Assembly: GCA_024196135.1 (NCBI GenBank)
Contig: JAMQCK010000189.1
Span: 1 to 41,740 of the forward strand
DNA length: 41,740 nucleotides
Reading direction: 5' to 3'
Origin: Pleurotus ostreatus/Saccharomyces cerevisiae fusant
Taxonomy: Eukaryota; Opisthokonta
Below the pieces are notes generated by a model. The model saw only the letters and a list, made by a program, of their open reading frames with translations. It did not search any database and had not been told where the DNA came from. Position 1 is the first letter of the stretch. Each line of letters begins with the position of its first letter. Below, piece after piece: positions 21,808-34,089 of the stretch. Made by a program: the position numbers and the translations under genes.

Positions 21808-24428
21808 ATGGCTCGTCAGAGGCCGCCTGTCTCCACCGGATCGGTCAGCAGCAGACCTGCTGCAGAGGTTAATCGAAAGCAGACCACGGCTCGAAGGGCA
21901 TCAGCTTCACAGTCTGTGCAACAGCTGCCAACGCACAAGTACGGAACCAGATCGAAGACCACGCTCCTGCGCAAGACACTATCTAAGGAGGAAAGTTCAA
22001 GCATGCAGGCAGCCGTAGATAAGACGTAGGTTCAGCAGCACCTACCACGTATCCTCTTCAGTTGGATAATCTTTGCTATAGGTTCCACCAGTCAGCAGAT
22101 GGCGAGGTAGCATACAAAGCCGACGTTGATGCCCTGAAGCTTGCATCTCGCTGCCACGAAGATGGCTTGAACATCGATCCAGAGGTGTTTGGTGGTACAG
22201 AGGCGGAGCGGCAGGCCAGGTAAGTCAGGAGTTCTACCTAGGGGACGCAGACTGACAGAAGCCTCAGGCAGGTTGACGCGATTGCAAGATTATTTGCGAA
22301 GTTTGAGTATCAGGATGTGACGTGCGTGCCCAGCCAGTTCTCTGTAGACTCTGTGGCTGAGAAACGAATAGGCTCAATATGTTTTCCGACGTTCCACCCT
22401 ACCTCCTCCAGGAGGCTAAGCGGTGGCGAAGCAAGGAGATCGACGCTGAGAGGCAGAAGATCGCCACCGACCGCAAGACCCACCGCCAACTGCGCAACAG
22501 AGACAAAAGCAAAGCGCGCCTACTGCTTCGTAACTTCCGCATGGGCGTACAGACCATCCGAGCCATGCCAGGGGCGCTTGACGCCACAAAGCTGCGTGCT
22601 ACAAGCACAGGCTGGCAAGGCCTCAACATCAATCGCCTCGAAGAGGGTGCGGCTATCCGCTACTTACACGCGAACGCCCCCCAAGAACTGGGTGAGAAGC
22701 TTGGCTTACGCGTCGCAACGCCTCTCACAGTTTGATTTTATGCAGCGATCCTTTTGCGGGATTTTCGGCGCGTCCCGTACGCAGATGAGTAAGCCACCCC
22801 GTGCTCAACTGGACAGGCCTATTCAAGCTAACCCCTCGCAGTTTTTCGAAGGCGCAGGTAACCATTATCACCGACTGTGAGAACCGCGCTGTGATTGCAA
22901 GGGGTGTAGTCCAGCTGTGGATGCTGCGAGGCGCATTAGCAGAGCTAGAGCGTGACACGCACAAGTTTTTCAGAATCTGCCTAGTGCCTTTTACAGAGGC
23001 AGACATGGCGGCCAACGCCAGAGGCGCCCACTATTTCTCTATCATAGGCATACACCGCAACAACCTTGAGGTAGGACCTTTGTTTGATGGATTTTTGCTT
23101 GGCTGACACTGCCTTAGGATGCCGCTCGCGCGAAATTCGACATCGATAATGCTGAAGCTATAGCTTGGTTCTTCCGTGAAGGTGGACCAATGCGCCGATT
23201 TGAGTAAGGCCTGTTTTCTGGAGCAAGGCCATTTCTAACTAGCCCTCGCAGTGCTGAGGTCTCCGCCTTCGTAAGGTCGCAGTTCCCTCGTATTGTGGAG
23301 CGTATAGAGGGTGCAGCAAAAGCGATCAAGGCCATGTTTGGTGACCACATTCGCCCGAAGTACGGCAGGAGGTTGGGTGATGAGGAGGGAATATTCTACA
23401 ACTTTTGCGCCAACGCCCCCCGCCCGTTCGCTGGGATACCGCGCGTCCACTGCGCACCCCACGTCGACCATAAGAACCTGGCAGTGTGTGTCTGCGTCAT
23501 CTTGATATATGGTGAGTCTTTGTCTCTTAGAAGCTGTGCATGGTCTCTGACGGCATGGCTTCGAAAGGCCACTTTAACCATCGAGAGCGGTGCTGGCTAG
23601 TCATATGGGAGGCAGGCTTGATCATTGAGCTACCTCCTGGCGTTATGCTCGCCTACCCTTCCTCGCTATTCTTCCACTGGAATGTGGATGTTTGCGGTGA
23701 GTTCTGGTGCAGGCTTTGGGCGACGGGCTCATTACTGAACGGCCTGAATAGATTTGGACAAGGCGGAGATCGTTGTAACTGAAGATGGGCAAAAGCCTGA
23801 CCTTGAAAAAGGGAATGCCAAGCCGCTTACTGACTATGAAAAATGGGACAGGGCTTATGGTCGAGGGTCCATGGTCTGGTTCAACCAGGCCACGCTGTTC
23901 CAGTCTGCAGAGCTAGGCTTCAAGACCGTCAAGGCCGCCACTGCGCGCGGCAAGAACGCCACCAGCGACCACCGATCTATGATCAAAAGCGGGTATTTTC
24001 CAGAGGTCACAGGAGCGTCGGACCCTTCCATGTCAGCAGCCGTGGCGCCTGAGCCATCAGCAAGGGCAGCCCAAGCACCCGAGGCGCCCGTGTCAGGAGC
24101 CCCGGAGCCGAAGGAGTCGGGCGCCCCTGCGCCTGGGAAATCAGCCTTGGTAGCCGTTGTGCCTGAGCTGTGCGTGCTGGGTATGCCTGAAGTCCATGGC
24201 AATGCGCTGTACAGCGAACATGATGGGCAGGAGGCAGAGAAGCAGCTGGACGAAGGCGATGGGGCATGCGACATGAGCTTCAGCGATGACGATCTGTTTG
24301 AAGGGGCGCAGAGTGTGAGCTTGAGTGAGGAAGGGGAGCAGTCGGACGGCTTGGGGCTGGGAATGGGGCATATGGGCCTTAGTGATGGGGCCGAAGACGT
24401 TCAGGACGTGGACCTTAGTTCAGAGTAG
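21808..24428 (+). CDS. TET/JBP-like Fe(II)/2-oxoglutarate dioxygenase
   Basis: A spliced gene of about ten exons, roughly 720 residues, with coherent GT-AG introns and no disrupting stop. The N-terminus is basic (KYGTRSKTTLLRK), followed by a helical charged region (EAKRWRSKEIDAERQK). The core runs TIITDCENRAVIARG, then a double-stranded beta-helix segment. Its HxD iron-binding motif is PHVDHKNLA (about 23460-23480). LIIELPPG and AYPSSLFFHWNV follow, supplying the second His. The RGSMVWF segment then supplies a candidate 2-oxoglutarate-binding Arg. The last exon ends in a long Ala/Pro/Glu-rich, acidic, probably disordered tail. This arrangement matches the fungal TET/JBP-type family, which oxidises methylated bases in DNA in characterised members and is often linked to transposons in basidiomycetes. 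Substrate is inferred. ATG 21808 is chosen because it follows the TATA element and opens the first exon. Confidence 0.75.
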
Positions 24429-27400
24429 AAGGAAAACCAAGTTTTATTGGCACACTATGAACTTCTATTCAGTAATACACGGACGAGGGCGTTCCTCGCC
24501 GGGTTAAAAGTCAGCCTGCCGCCGAACGCCATCGCGGTGGTGACGCCGAGGGAGGCAACGAAAGCGTGCGTCGCCGGGTCCGCGTCGTTGCGGCTGCTGA
24601 GGTGCAGCTCAAACTAAAAGAGACTGTAGAGCTCGTACCGTACCAGAGCACGTCGCGCGTAAGAGTTACTCACAGCGTCGATGCGTCAGTGGTAGCGGAC
24701 GCCGTCGTCCGCCTCGAGGTCGTGCTGGACCTTGTTGGAGCAGTCCGCAATCGTGCCGCGCTTCGTCGCGCGGGCGTACGACTCCTTGCTGTGTGGGACG
24801 ACAGGCGCCGCTGCGCCAGCCACGGTTCCCGCGTTGCACGTGGCGGCCGGACCAGTGCAAGACAAAAACTCGACGCCCGAGCCCTCGTACGCGACAACAG
24901 TTGGCGGAGCCGGTACCGCCCTTGAAGGTGAGGACGCTGGCAACCTGGAGGGCGACGCCTTAGGTCTAAGTCAGTGGATGCGATTGAAGAAGGGGACTGC
25001 GCACGTACCCTCCGGGGCTGCGTAGGTGGTCTCCAGGAGTCAGAGCCGTGCTAGAGGGGAATATTGAGACACCCTTCCCAGAGGGAAGGCAGCGCGCTTT
25101 GGCAGTCGCTGCAGCCGCCTTGTCAACGTTGGTGGCGCGCGCGCGGGGATGAGGTAGGCCTGGCGCACTTTCCCGCGCAAGGCGCCGGTTGAACAGACCC
25201 CACCCCCGTTCTCCGGTACGGAAGGGCTGGATGGCACTGCGCAAGAGGTCCAACCGCTCACCTTCCGCAGCAGGCGGAGTTGCTCTCGCGGTCGACGCAC
25301 GCGCGTTCTCAGCAGACGAACGCGCTTTGCCTCTGCAGTCGGGCGCTGGTCAGCGGGATCCAAATGTAGAAGGCGCCGCCTACTCACCTTTTGCAGCGCG
25401 CACCGCCGCCCTCGCTGCGCCGATAGTCGCACTCTCGAGAATGCGTCGCGCACCCCGCGATGCCGGAGTTGCCCGCCGCGATGCGCTTCATTGCCGTGGG
25501 GCTGCGTGGGTCGCGGCGTTTGGGGTCGTGCTGTGGTAGGCGAAGCACACCCCGGACGACGCCGGAAGCGCTTGTCGCCTACCTGAGACGGAGGGGAAAG
25601 GGAGGGTCAGCCAGGGGGGAGGGCGAGGTGATGACAGTGCGGCTTACCGGGTGGGGCGGGCGGCGTGCCGATCGTAGGATGCGATGCGCTTGGGCAGCCT
25701 TGCGAATGACGGGGAGGGGGTCCAGTCACGAAGCAAGGCGCGTTTTGCTTGGAGGTGAGTCTCGCGAGCGCAAGGGAGGCGGCGTCGCTCTCGCGCCGCG
25801 TAGTGGAGTCAGTGCTTGATCAGCCGCGCGATCTAATGCAGGCGTACATCGGTGGGAACCTCGGGGAGTTGGAAGTTTGCGCACCTCCGCGACCGCCTCG
25901 CCTTCTCTTTGCTGACCAGCTAGGCCCCTCCCATCGAGCCCTCGACGCAAGGCGCGTAGAGAGGCGGCGCGTGGAATTTCCGCGCCTGCAGCGCACGATT
26001 ACAAGTGCGGGTGCGGAGCCGCCCAGTTGACGCCATAGGCCAAGGGGCGATGGCCAATTCCATTGCGAGGCAGCGTTGGGGATTGGTGCGGGAAAGAGGG
26101 GCCGGGGAGCCAGTTTCGACGGCTGGGTTGCGGTCGGGCGAAGGGTCGGTGCCCGTCGATCGGCTCGTTTCAATCAGATGCAAACAAAGCGCGTCTAGTC
26201 ACACAATGTTGATGATCACGCATCGTGTGACGTGACGCACCTGTTATAAGCGCCGTCGCGTCTTCCGGAACCTCAACCCACCCCCCTTCGGAAGGAACCC
26301 TCTGCAGGCTGTAGGGCGTACAGCTGCGCCGCGCAAGGGTTTTGGACGCTGGGCTCGTGGCTTCCAGGTGCGTGAAGGTGGGTTTCTACTCTGCTCGCCC
26401 GCCTCGGCTTCAGCGCGCGACGGGCGGCGGCTGCGTTTGCTAACCGATTGCCCCCCTCTCTTCCTCCCTGCCGCGCTCTCCACGCCCATCGCCTCTTTCT
26501 CCCCGCCCCACGCCTCCTGCCTGGCTGCCACGCCCTTCGCCTCGCCCTCCCCGCCCTCGTCGAGCTTCTGCGCGACTTGGCGCCGCCGCTAGTGCCCGGG
26601 CCCCGGGCCCGCGGATGCGTTCGGTGCGGGCGTGGGGGAGTCGAGTCGGATCTTAGTAGGGGTGCCGGCGAAGCCGGTGTGTCGGCGGCCTGAAGAATCT
26701 CTTATAGCCGGAAGTTTGAACGAGCGCGAAGCGCGCCCCTAATCCTCCACTTTTCCCGGGGGCGCCGCAGCTCAAGAAGTCCGTCAACTTTTCAGAGCGA
26801 CGGCGGATCTGTTCTGGAAGCTAGGGCGGGGCTCGCGCGGGAGGAATAGCGTCGGGCACAAGTGGCAGCGAGAATCTGCGCCTGGTTCAGCATTCGTTCC
26901 CTTCCTTCCCACCCGCCCGTCCCTTCAAGCTAGGGCAGCCGCGTCCGCTGCCTGCTGCGCGGGCTGGCTCATTGGCAAGTTGGCGCGTGCTGCGTGGGAA
27001 GGCTGCAGGGCGGCACGGGGGCTCGCCAAGGGGCGACAATAGGTGCGTCAAGTTGCGCAGCGGTTGGGATAGCGCTGACCGCCTCTAAGGTGAGGGACTC
27101 TAAAGCCCCTCAGTCCCTTGCTTCCACGGCCGTCGAGGCTGCGCATACGCGGTCGCCAGCCCTGATCGGGGAGGCACTCTGCGCCTGAGGCAGCGCCGCA
27201 AGACTCGCCAACCGCAAGCAGAACGTGCTTCGTCGGCAACGCTGTATGCTCCCAACCTTTTCCCTCCCACCCGGCTCCCCATGCGACTCCGCACTGCGCC
27301 CCAACAAAGCCCGCACTCTACCCACGCTACCGCACCTCCAGACCCTCCTTCCCGCCCCATTTGCGGCCTCCAGCCCTTGGACGGGGGAGGCTCCGAGCGC

Positions 27401-28602
27401 TAATGAAGCGCGAAGGCTCAAGAGGAGCTCGAGCTTTATGCGTCACCTGATGCGCGCCTTTAGGCCAGTCTACCGCTGCCCGGGTGGCTTTTTGAGCCCG
27501 GCAACCGGTGCGGGTCTGAGCGACGCAGTAAGGGGCAGGCGGTCCGACAGTAGTGGGCTTAAACGCAGTTGTGATCAGTCCGTGCCTCCTTGTAAGCTAT
27601 GCAATGACTACTTCTTAAGCTCTGGATTCGAATTCATTTGGGGTTCCATCGAGCATCCGCGCCGCCGTTTAGAGGTAAGCCTCGCGGGCGCTTTGTTCCT
27701 TCAAGCTGGAGCACCTAGTACCCGCCCATCTTCCCGACCCAACTGACAAGCCCGACTCTGGGGGCAGACCACCATGGCCAATGCAAATCGTTTGTCTCGC
27801 CTGGCGCGTGCTTGATCGAGACCTGTCCCTCGCCGTGAGCGAGCGCAATAGACGACCAACGCAAAAGCACGCGCCTCTCGTCGAACTTGCAAAGCCTCGA
27901 AGCCAGATTGGCAGCGCGCATCAGTGTCAAGTTGTATAATAGGCAAAGACCTTCGACCTTGCGTGCCCTCGAGATGGGAGAAGCCGGAGAGGCTGCCCAA
28001 AAGGACTTGGGTGCGCTTGAAGCCAGGGAGCAGGGCTTCGCCCGCCCGACCATCTATTTTGTAAAGCTGCAAGCCTTTGAGCCCTAGGCTAGAGCCCCAC
28101 TCCAACCGGTCATGGGCTTCCAAGCCACCGTCTTCTCGCTCCTTCTTTTCGCCACCTTCCTCGGCCCTTACCGGCGAGGGAGGCGCCTCAAGGGTTTGAA
28201 TTCACAGCGCGCCCTCAGCCCACCGAGTCCGCGCTGTAAATTTGGGGATTCCTGGGGACGGTACCCCCTTGCCAAATGCGAGGAGGGCACGACGAGCCCG
28301 CCGTGGGACGTACCGCTGCTAGACGTATGCGTACACCAGGCTTCCAAAGGGCAGGTCCCTGCGTATATAAGCTACAGGTGTACGGAATTCATACCTCGTC
28401 GCGACACGGCCCACAGCGTACCCTGCGAGACTGTTCGGCATCTGCCTAAAAGACAAAACAGAGCAAGGCAACGGCAAGGTTCGAAACCACCGCGCATCAA
28501 TGACCATTACTCAAAGAGGTAAACACGCCCCTGTTGCTGCGGCAGGCACCTCGGGGCTTCTGGTATACACTCACTACAAGAAAGCCGTACTGCACCTCAG
28601 CC
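24429..28602. other. GC-rich stretch without a confident gene
   Basis: Near 24680-24960 the minus strand has a natural-looking frame (GVEFLSCTGPAATCNAG and DCSNKVQHDLEADDG) that may be an exon of a decayed gene; I do not recognise it. At 25030-27250 the sequence is GC-rich with Arg/Ala/Gly-rich spurious frames, including a GGGCCCCGGGCCC palindrome near 26595-26610. At 27715-28053 the minus strand has a further open frame of fairly natural composition without an identified family. No repeat structure was seen. Confidence 0.4.
28364..28370 (+). promoter_or_regulatory. Possible TATA element of the JmjC-like gene
   Basis: TATATAA occurs about 239 bases upstream of the ATG at 28603. The distance is long for a core promoter unless there is a sizeable 5' leader or leader intron, so the assignment is tentative. 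Confidence 0.3.
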
Positions 28603-31600
28603 ATGTCGGACAACAACTTCGGAGCGCCCGGACCATCTGGAGGAGATGTGAAGAGGAAGTGGCAAACCGGGATGATGAAAGTATGGCCAGGAACGGACCC
28701 TACAAGCGTCGCTCCAGAAGTCCATCATCGAGATCCCAAGGCTGCAACACGGGCTGAGCAGAGGAAGAGGTCAGTTTTCTATGCGTTTTTGTACGAGTAC
28801 TCAAGGAAAAATTGGCAGACGAAAGGTCGATCCACCTAAACCGCGTCCCAAGCCGACGTTCAAAATAGCCATGCCAGGGAAAAAAGGGAGTATGCAGATA
28901 TCGCCGCCCACGGCGTCCTCGTCCAAGCCACCTCTGAATACGGACGACCTTTTAAACATGGCGGGAGAAAGCGTCGAACGTATTGAGGACAGTTCGGGTG
29001 CGCCGACTACTCAACTAAAAGCGTAATCGCCGACCCGTTGGCTAGGCTATGCGCATGGCACTGCGTCGGCGCCCAAGCCTATTCAGGATAGCACTTGCAC
29101 ACCAAGTGGGACGAGCGCGCGTGAAGGATGTCTGTGCGAACGTGGGTTATCAGCGCCTATTGGCGAAGTTTCTCGTACAGGTCAAGGTTCGCTCCTGCCT
29201 CGATTTTGGGGAACTCGGTCTTCCGCATCGTCTAAACCTGTGCTAACGAATCGCGCACAGTTGCAGACCATGCTACAACAAGCACCAGGCATGAACATGA
29301 GGCAAGCGCAGTTACACGCGCGCCTAGCATTGGGCTTGAGGGGACTACTCCCTGTAAAGACACCACCGTCGCTGCAGCGCCTCCGGACGCTGAAGGCTAC
29401 GGAACCAGCGGAGGGGAGCCAATGGATGTCACTACCGACAGTGAGTCCCCTTGGGTCCGGGTATAACGAATCCAGATCGCATAGCTGACTCCACCAAAGT
29501 TTCCTGCAGTGAATCCGCGCGGTATGATTCAGGTCCCGGGAACGACGTTCGGTAAGCGCCCGTTGGAGCGTAAGCCAGGCTTTCTTAACGGCCCGCACAG
29601 TGCATGGCTTTCATCCGCACCCCCTGGTGTACCCACCGACCTGTGAGTGAATCAGCTGAATCACGCGGATGCAATGACACCCCTTCGCAGGCTGGCGGAT
29701 CTCTTGCGGACCTTGGACTTGGGCGGGCGCGCAGGCGATAATTTCAACGCCGGGTGGCGGCGATTTGGCCCTATGGGAAGCAAGCTAACAAAATACGTAC
29801 GCGAGTTCAAAGACATCCCGCTTGTGCACTGGAAATCGGGCTTGACGACTATCGCCCCCTATATACCCTACGAGGGCCCTGCCTTGCCGCCCAAAGAGAA
29901 TCCAACGACGGGCATGACCGGGAAAGCGGCGACGTCTAAAACCAACAAACTTAAATGGGTATGATTTTAGGGCGCGCTCATGGCTACGCACTGACGCGGG
30001 CGATAGGACCAACGATACGTCGAGACCGCCGCGACGCGCTTCGAAGACTCAAGGATGAGACCTGACTTGTGCAAGCACGTCAAGTACACCACCGACGAGG
30101 AAGCCGCCGCCCTTATCCGCGAATGCATGGCGATAGGCAAGCCTCTCTTATTTGATGACTTTCCTGCATCGCTGCGGTCCGCACATGGATGCGCGACTGT
30201 AGATGATGACCCTATGATGAAGCCAATCGCTTGGTCTCAACATCCGACTAAGGGCGCCGTGGGGGCTAACCTGAGAACTCCGCGAGACTTCCAAGGTTCC
30301 TTGCGTCTGTCTACACCCGCTCTCTTCATCTATTCACATGCACTTTTAGACGCTTCTATCCGCGAACTCAACATGGACCATCCATACGTTACTTCGACCC
30401 TCCTTGATTTTGAGGCGTGGATCCGTACTCCAGGCAGAGTTGGCTGCATACTGGATCTCAGCTGTGGCTTCCGGCAGGCTGACCCTATCACCGAGTGAGC
30501 CCCTGTCGTTTTTTTACATGCAGTATCTGATAAACAGCCATATCGCGGACAACGTCATCGAGTGCATGACAAATTCGTTTAGCAACAAGTACGCGGGCAG
30601 ATTCACCATCGTAGCCGACATGATGAAGACGCAGGACTGGTTTCTGTTGCATACGTCGGGCTTCTTGACCTTTGGTCACATAGACGCAAGCGGCATGGCC
30701 ACATCCGCTCAGATCCGAGGCAGCGGTCTCAAGGAATGGATGGTCTTCTTTGGTCGCAACTGGCCTATCGCAAGCCCCTCTTCGACCAGAGAGGACCTCA
30801 TTGTCCTGCAGGGTCGTCTTGTGACTATGATGCGCGACCTCATCCACGCGGCGGCGTCTAGAGACCTGAAGCCGGAGGTCCGCAAGGAGGACTCGGCCCC
30901 AGCATCGACGTCTGGGGAAGCCACGGCCACTGCCGCGCCCGAGACCGTCAGTATGGACGGCTGCGTTATCGAACTCAGGCCCGGCATGATGTAGTGCGTG
31001 GTGTACCTCGAGTCTCGTTCATATCTGAATCTAACGACGCCCAGCTACCAGCCTGCGGGTATCGTTCACGCCGCATATACGCCTGTTCCCACCGCAGCCG
31101 CTGGTAAACATTTTTTTACCTTTGATGATCTACACCGCGTCGAATTGTGTCGCCGAGTACAGATGACAGAGGACAAGCTCACCAATCACAACCACAACTG
31201 CGGCGTCCAGCTTATGCTCATCTTCATGGCGGCAGCCCTTCCTGCCAGAGCAGCAACGGGCCAAGGTACTGGTCTGTTCTCTGCGCTCTCACCTCTGCTA
31301 ATAAGAATACCAGTGTTTCGACGCAAACCAATGATTGCGCTGGCCCTGATGCTCACGCGGCCTGACGAATACATGCCAGAGGAGAAGCTCGTCAAGATAG
31401 CAGACCGACGAAAGCCAAGGAAGAAGCGGAAAGGAGAGACAGCGGCCGAGGCTGAAGCTCGCTTCGCCTTGGAAGATCAGCAGCGCAAGGAGGACGCTAA
31501 ACACAACGCGGAGCGACAAGACGAGTGCGACATGACGACGCGCTTGCGCTCGCGTACCTGGGCAGATGATGGTACCGCCTTTGACCGGCTCGCGTACACG

Positions 31601-31822
31601 GTGGCACGCCGCATTCTCCTGAATTGCGAGGCTTCGTATGCCTCCGCCAACGAGGATGTCGAGCCAGGGCCGGAGTACATCATGGAGGGCACTTCTTGGG
31701 AGGATCCTGGGCCAGTCTTGGACGTTGCTCAGTTCACGGAAGAGCTGCTATACACGCATGTAGATGACATACGGCTCACAACGTACACTAAGGCGGCGAG
31801 CGAGCTTTCAGACTCAGAGTAG
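28603..31822 (+). CDS. JmjC-like Fe(II)/2-oxoglutarate oxygenase
   Basis: A multi-exon gene starting MSDNNFGAPGPSGG and ending ELSDSE at 31822, roughly 850 residues. The first third is basic and Pro-rich, probably disordered. Small exons (RGMIQVPGTTF; HGFHPHPLVYPP) lead to the LRTLDLGGRAG region, then a helical domain and the JmjC core. The HxD iron ligands are in LTFGHIDASGMAT (about 30680) and the second His in GIVHAAYTPVP (about 31060), followed by KHFFTFDDLH, as in the large JmjC family of mushroom-forming fungi. Introns of about 50 bases with GTxxGT donors rejoin the frames cleanly, including 30992-31045. The exon boundaries between about 28980 and 29500 are the least certain. Characterised JmjC proteins demethylate histone lysines or hydroxylate proteins or RNA; the substrate here is unknown. 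The C-terminal exon is Lys/Arg/Glu-rich. Confidence 0.75.
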
Positions 31823-34089
31823 ATATGCACCACTTCGCATATACACCTGTTTACCCATCTGCACGCGCGACAAGGTACCTATCAGACTCACTATGTGCAG
31901 GCCGTAGTGCTCTCACTGCAAGAGGCCCATTCGCATGGCTTGCTTGCCACGCGAGAAGGCAATAATGACTTGATAAGGAAGGTACTTCTTTTGGAAGGTC
32001 CTCTACCTGCCATATACGGTGGAGATTGTCCCCCACGAGGCGCTGGACTCTTCAGCAAAGCTGCGGCAAGTCACTACCCTACTCTCATCTCATCTCTCAA
32101 CCCCACCTCACCGCTGGGCTATGGTCACATCTACTACCGCCCGGCCATAATCCTCCGCCTCACCCGGAGATGCATCAACGAATGATCTGCCATCCTTGTC
32201 CTCGACGTCGACGTCGACCGCGCCTCCGACGCATCCCGTCCCCTCCATCGCGGCCTCTATGCGCTCGCAAGACCTTTCCTTATCACTTTTGCGCTTATAC
32301 GGACCGTGAGCCTGCCTAGTTGTCTTTTATTGCACAACAACAACAACAACAAGCCCTAGCGATGTACATCGCTTACCTTCGCGCGATCAGGGAGTGGAAG
32401 AAGCTCTCACCGGGGAGAGGGACAAGACGCGCGTACGCGCAGCGTGCGTGGCACACGATACCCTGTCTCACAGAGTGCTAACCGCGACTTTTTGCGCGAT
32501 CGCGAGCCTCCGCGAGCGGTATGGTCGTCCATGCGTATCCTCTCGACATTGGCGACTGTAAGGGAAGACATCGACAAGGAGAGTGACAGCAATGCGCCAC
32601 AGAGGCATCCGTGCCCCCACCACGCCAGCGCGCGGATTGCAATGCCAGTGGGGGGCTGATCGCGGCAATGCAATGGGACCTCTTCACAAACCCTCGACGC
32701 GTCTTCACGCCGGAAGCGCACCCTAGCGAGGGAGGGAGGATCGGACCCGCCGGGGACGACGACGAGGGCCGGCGACGGCACCAGGACGACCTCAGCCCCG
32801 TCTTCCCCTCGCAACACGTCCCCGATTCGCCGCCGCCCCCTTCGAGCTCGCATCCCTTGCGACCTGCGCTCAGTCAACGACCTGCGCCGCTCATCGCCCA
32901 TTGCCGACCTCAGCGCCCTCAATCCACGCGTGCGCACCCCCACTCCCCCCTCCGACCACCACGGCCCTCCGCGCACTGCATAAGTACGACGGCGACGCGC
33001 GGGGAGCATCAGAATGCGAGGTCTGCTTTGTAACAGATCCCTTCGCGTCTTATGCCGCGCGCGTGGTGGCTGGAGTTTACGAGCAAGGAGAGGAGGGCAG
33101 GTTGCGTCGCACGCACCCCACCGCAACCCAGGCGGACCACGAATCTGCTTGCGGGAAGAGGACCTCGAGCACGCTCGCGAAGACGTTGGGGATCGGCTGC
33201 AACGCGGCTGCCGCGCCAAACTCACCTGCCCAACGTCATTGTCTGCGCGCAGTCCGAGTACTGCCACGACGACCGCGTATAGGCACCAGGACGCTGCGCA
33301 GAGGGCTTCACCGCGCGCCGATGCCGAGACACGCGAGGAGTATGCAAGCGCGGGCAAGGTCTGCCTTGCAAGAGCTCTCGTCGACTCCGCTTCCGCACAG
33401 TCCGTGGTAGGAAGTGATGAGCGAGAGGGCGGAGAAAGACCGCGTCGCGCACATGCTGGTTAAGAATCTGCGCGAGGAAGGAGGTTCACAGCACGCACAC
33501 GAAGGCACGAGGGCTGACGACGCCTTATCGGCACGTCTTCTCCGACTTCAAGTTCCCGCGATCGCAATCACCCCTCCATCCCCAATCCTCACGACCTGCT
33601 CCCTTGAAGCACTCCACCCCGCCGACACACCTATGCTCATTCGAGCGGAGCACGAAGACCGCCCCGATCGCCCACGCGAGAACGTACAAGGAGTAAACGA
33701 ACGCTGTCGGCGTTTATCTCGCAAGAGCTCTGGACATTGCCCTTGTCGTGCATAGCGCTGCACCTCTCGCGATTGGCTGCGCTTCGCACGCGAGCCTCTA
33801 GTGCTGGGAGGAGCTATCCTATGCGCCGCCAACGGCGTTTTCGATGTCGCCGGGCCATGCGAGGACTCACACACGGGGTTTCGGCAACGGAATGCGTATT
33901 CATGGATGGCACGAAGCATCCGCTTCCCCTGCTGCCACCCTTGACTCATCAGCCTCCGCACGGCTTCCGCCAACGCCGCCAGACTGGCCGTTCCCCACCT
34001 CCGTTACCGAGATGGGCCAGGTACTCGCGGCTACTGTCGTGGGTCGGAACATGGACCGAGAGGATGAACAGTGCCAGGGTGACGAGGAG
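31823..34089. other. No confident gene; Arg-rich spurious ORFs and a CAA microsatellite
   Basis: A 316-residue minus-strand frame (32407-33357) and overlapping plus frames are all Arg/Ser/Ala/Pro-rich, as expected from GC-rich non-coding DNA. One minus-strand stretch near 33215-33110 (AALQPIPNVFASVLEVLFPQ) has a more natural composition but no identity. Nothing else is supported. Confidence 0.4.
32334..32352. repeat. (CAA)n microsatellite
   Basis: Six CAA units in a row, about 510 bases after the JmjC-like gene's stop codon. Confidence 0.8.

Noticed and set aside
27715..28053. Minus-strand frame loosely like a retroelement RNase H end (DERRVLLRWSSIALAHGEG, SIKHAPGETN)
   Set aside because: No reverse transcriptase, integrase or LTR was found nearby and the match is too weak to support a call.
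32407..33357. 316-residue minus-strand ORF
   Set aside because: Extremely Arg/Ser/Ala-rich composition with equally open frames on the other strand; typical of GC-rich non-coding DNA and without any recognised domain.
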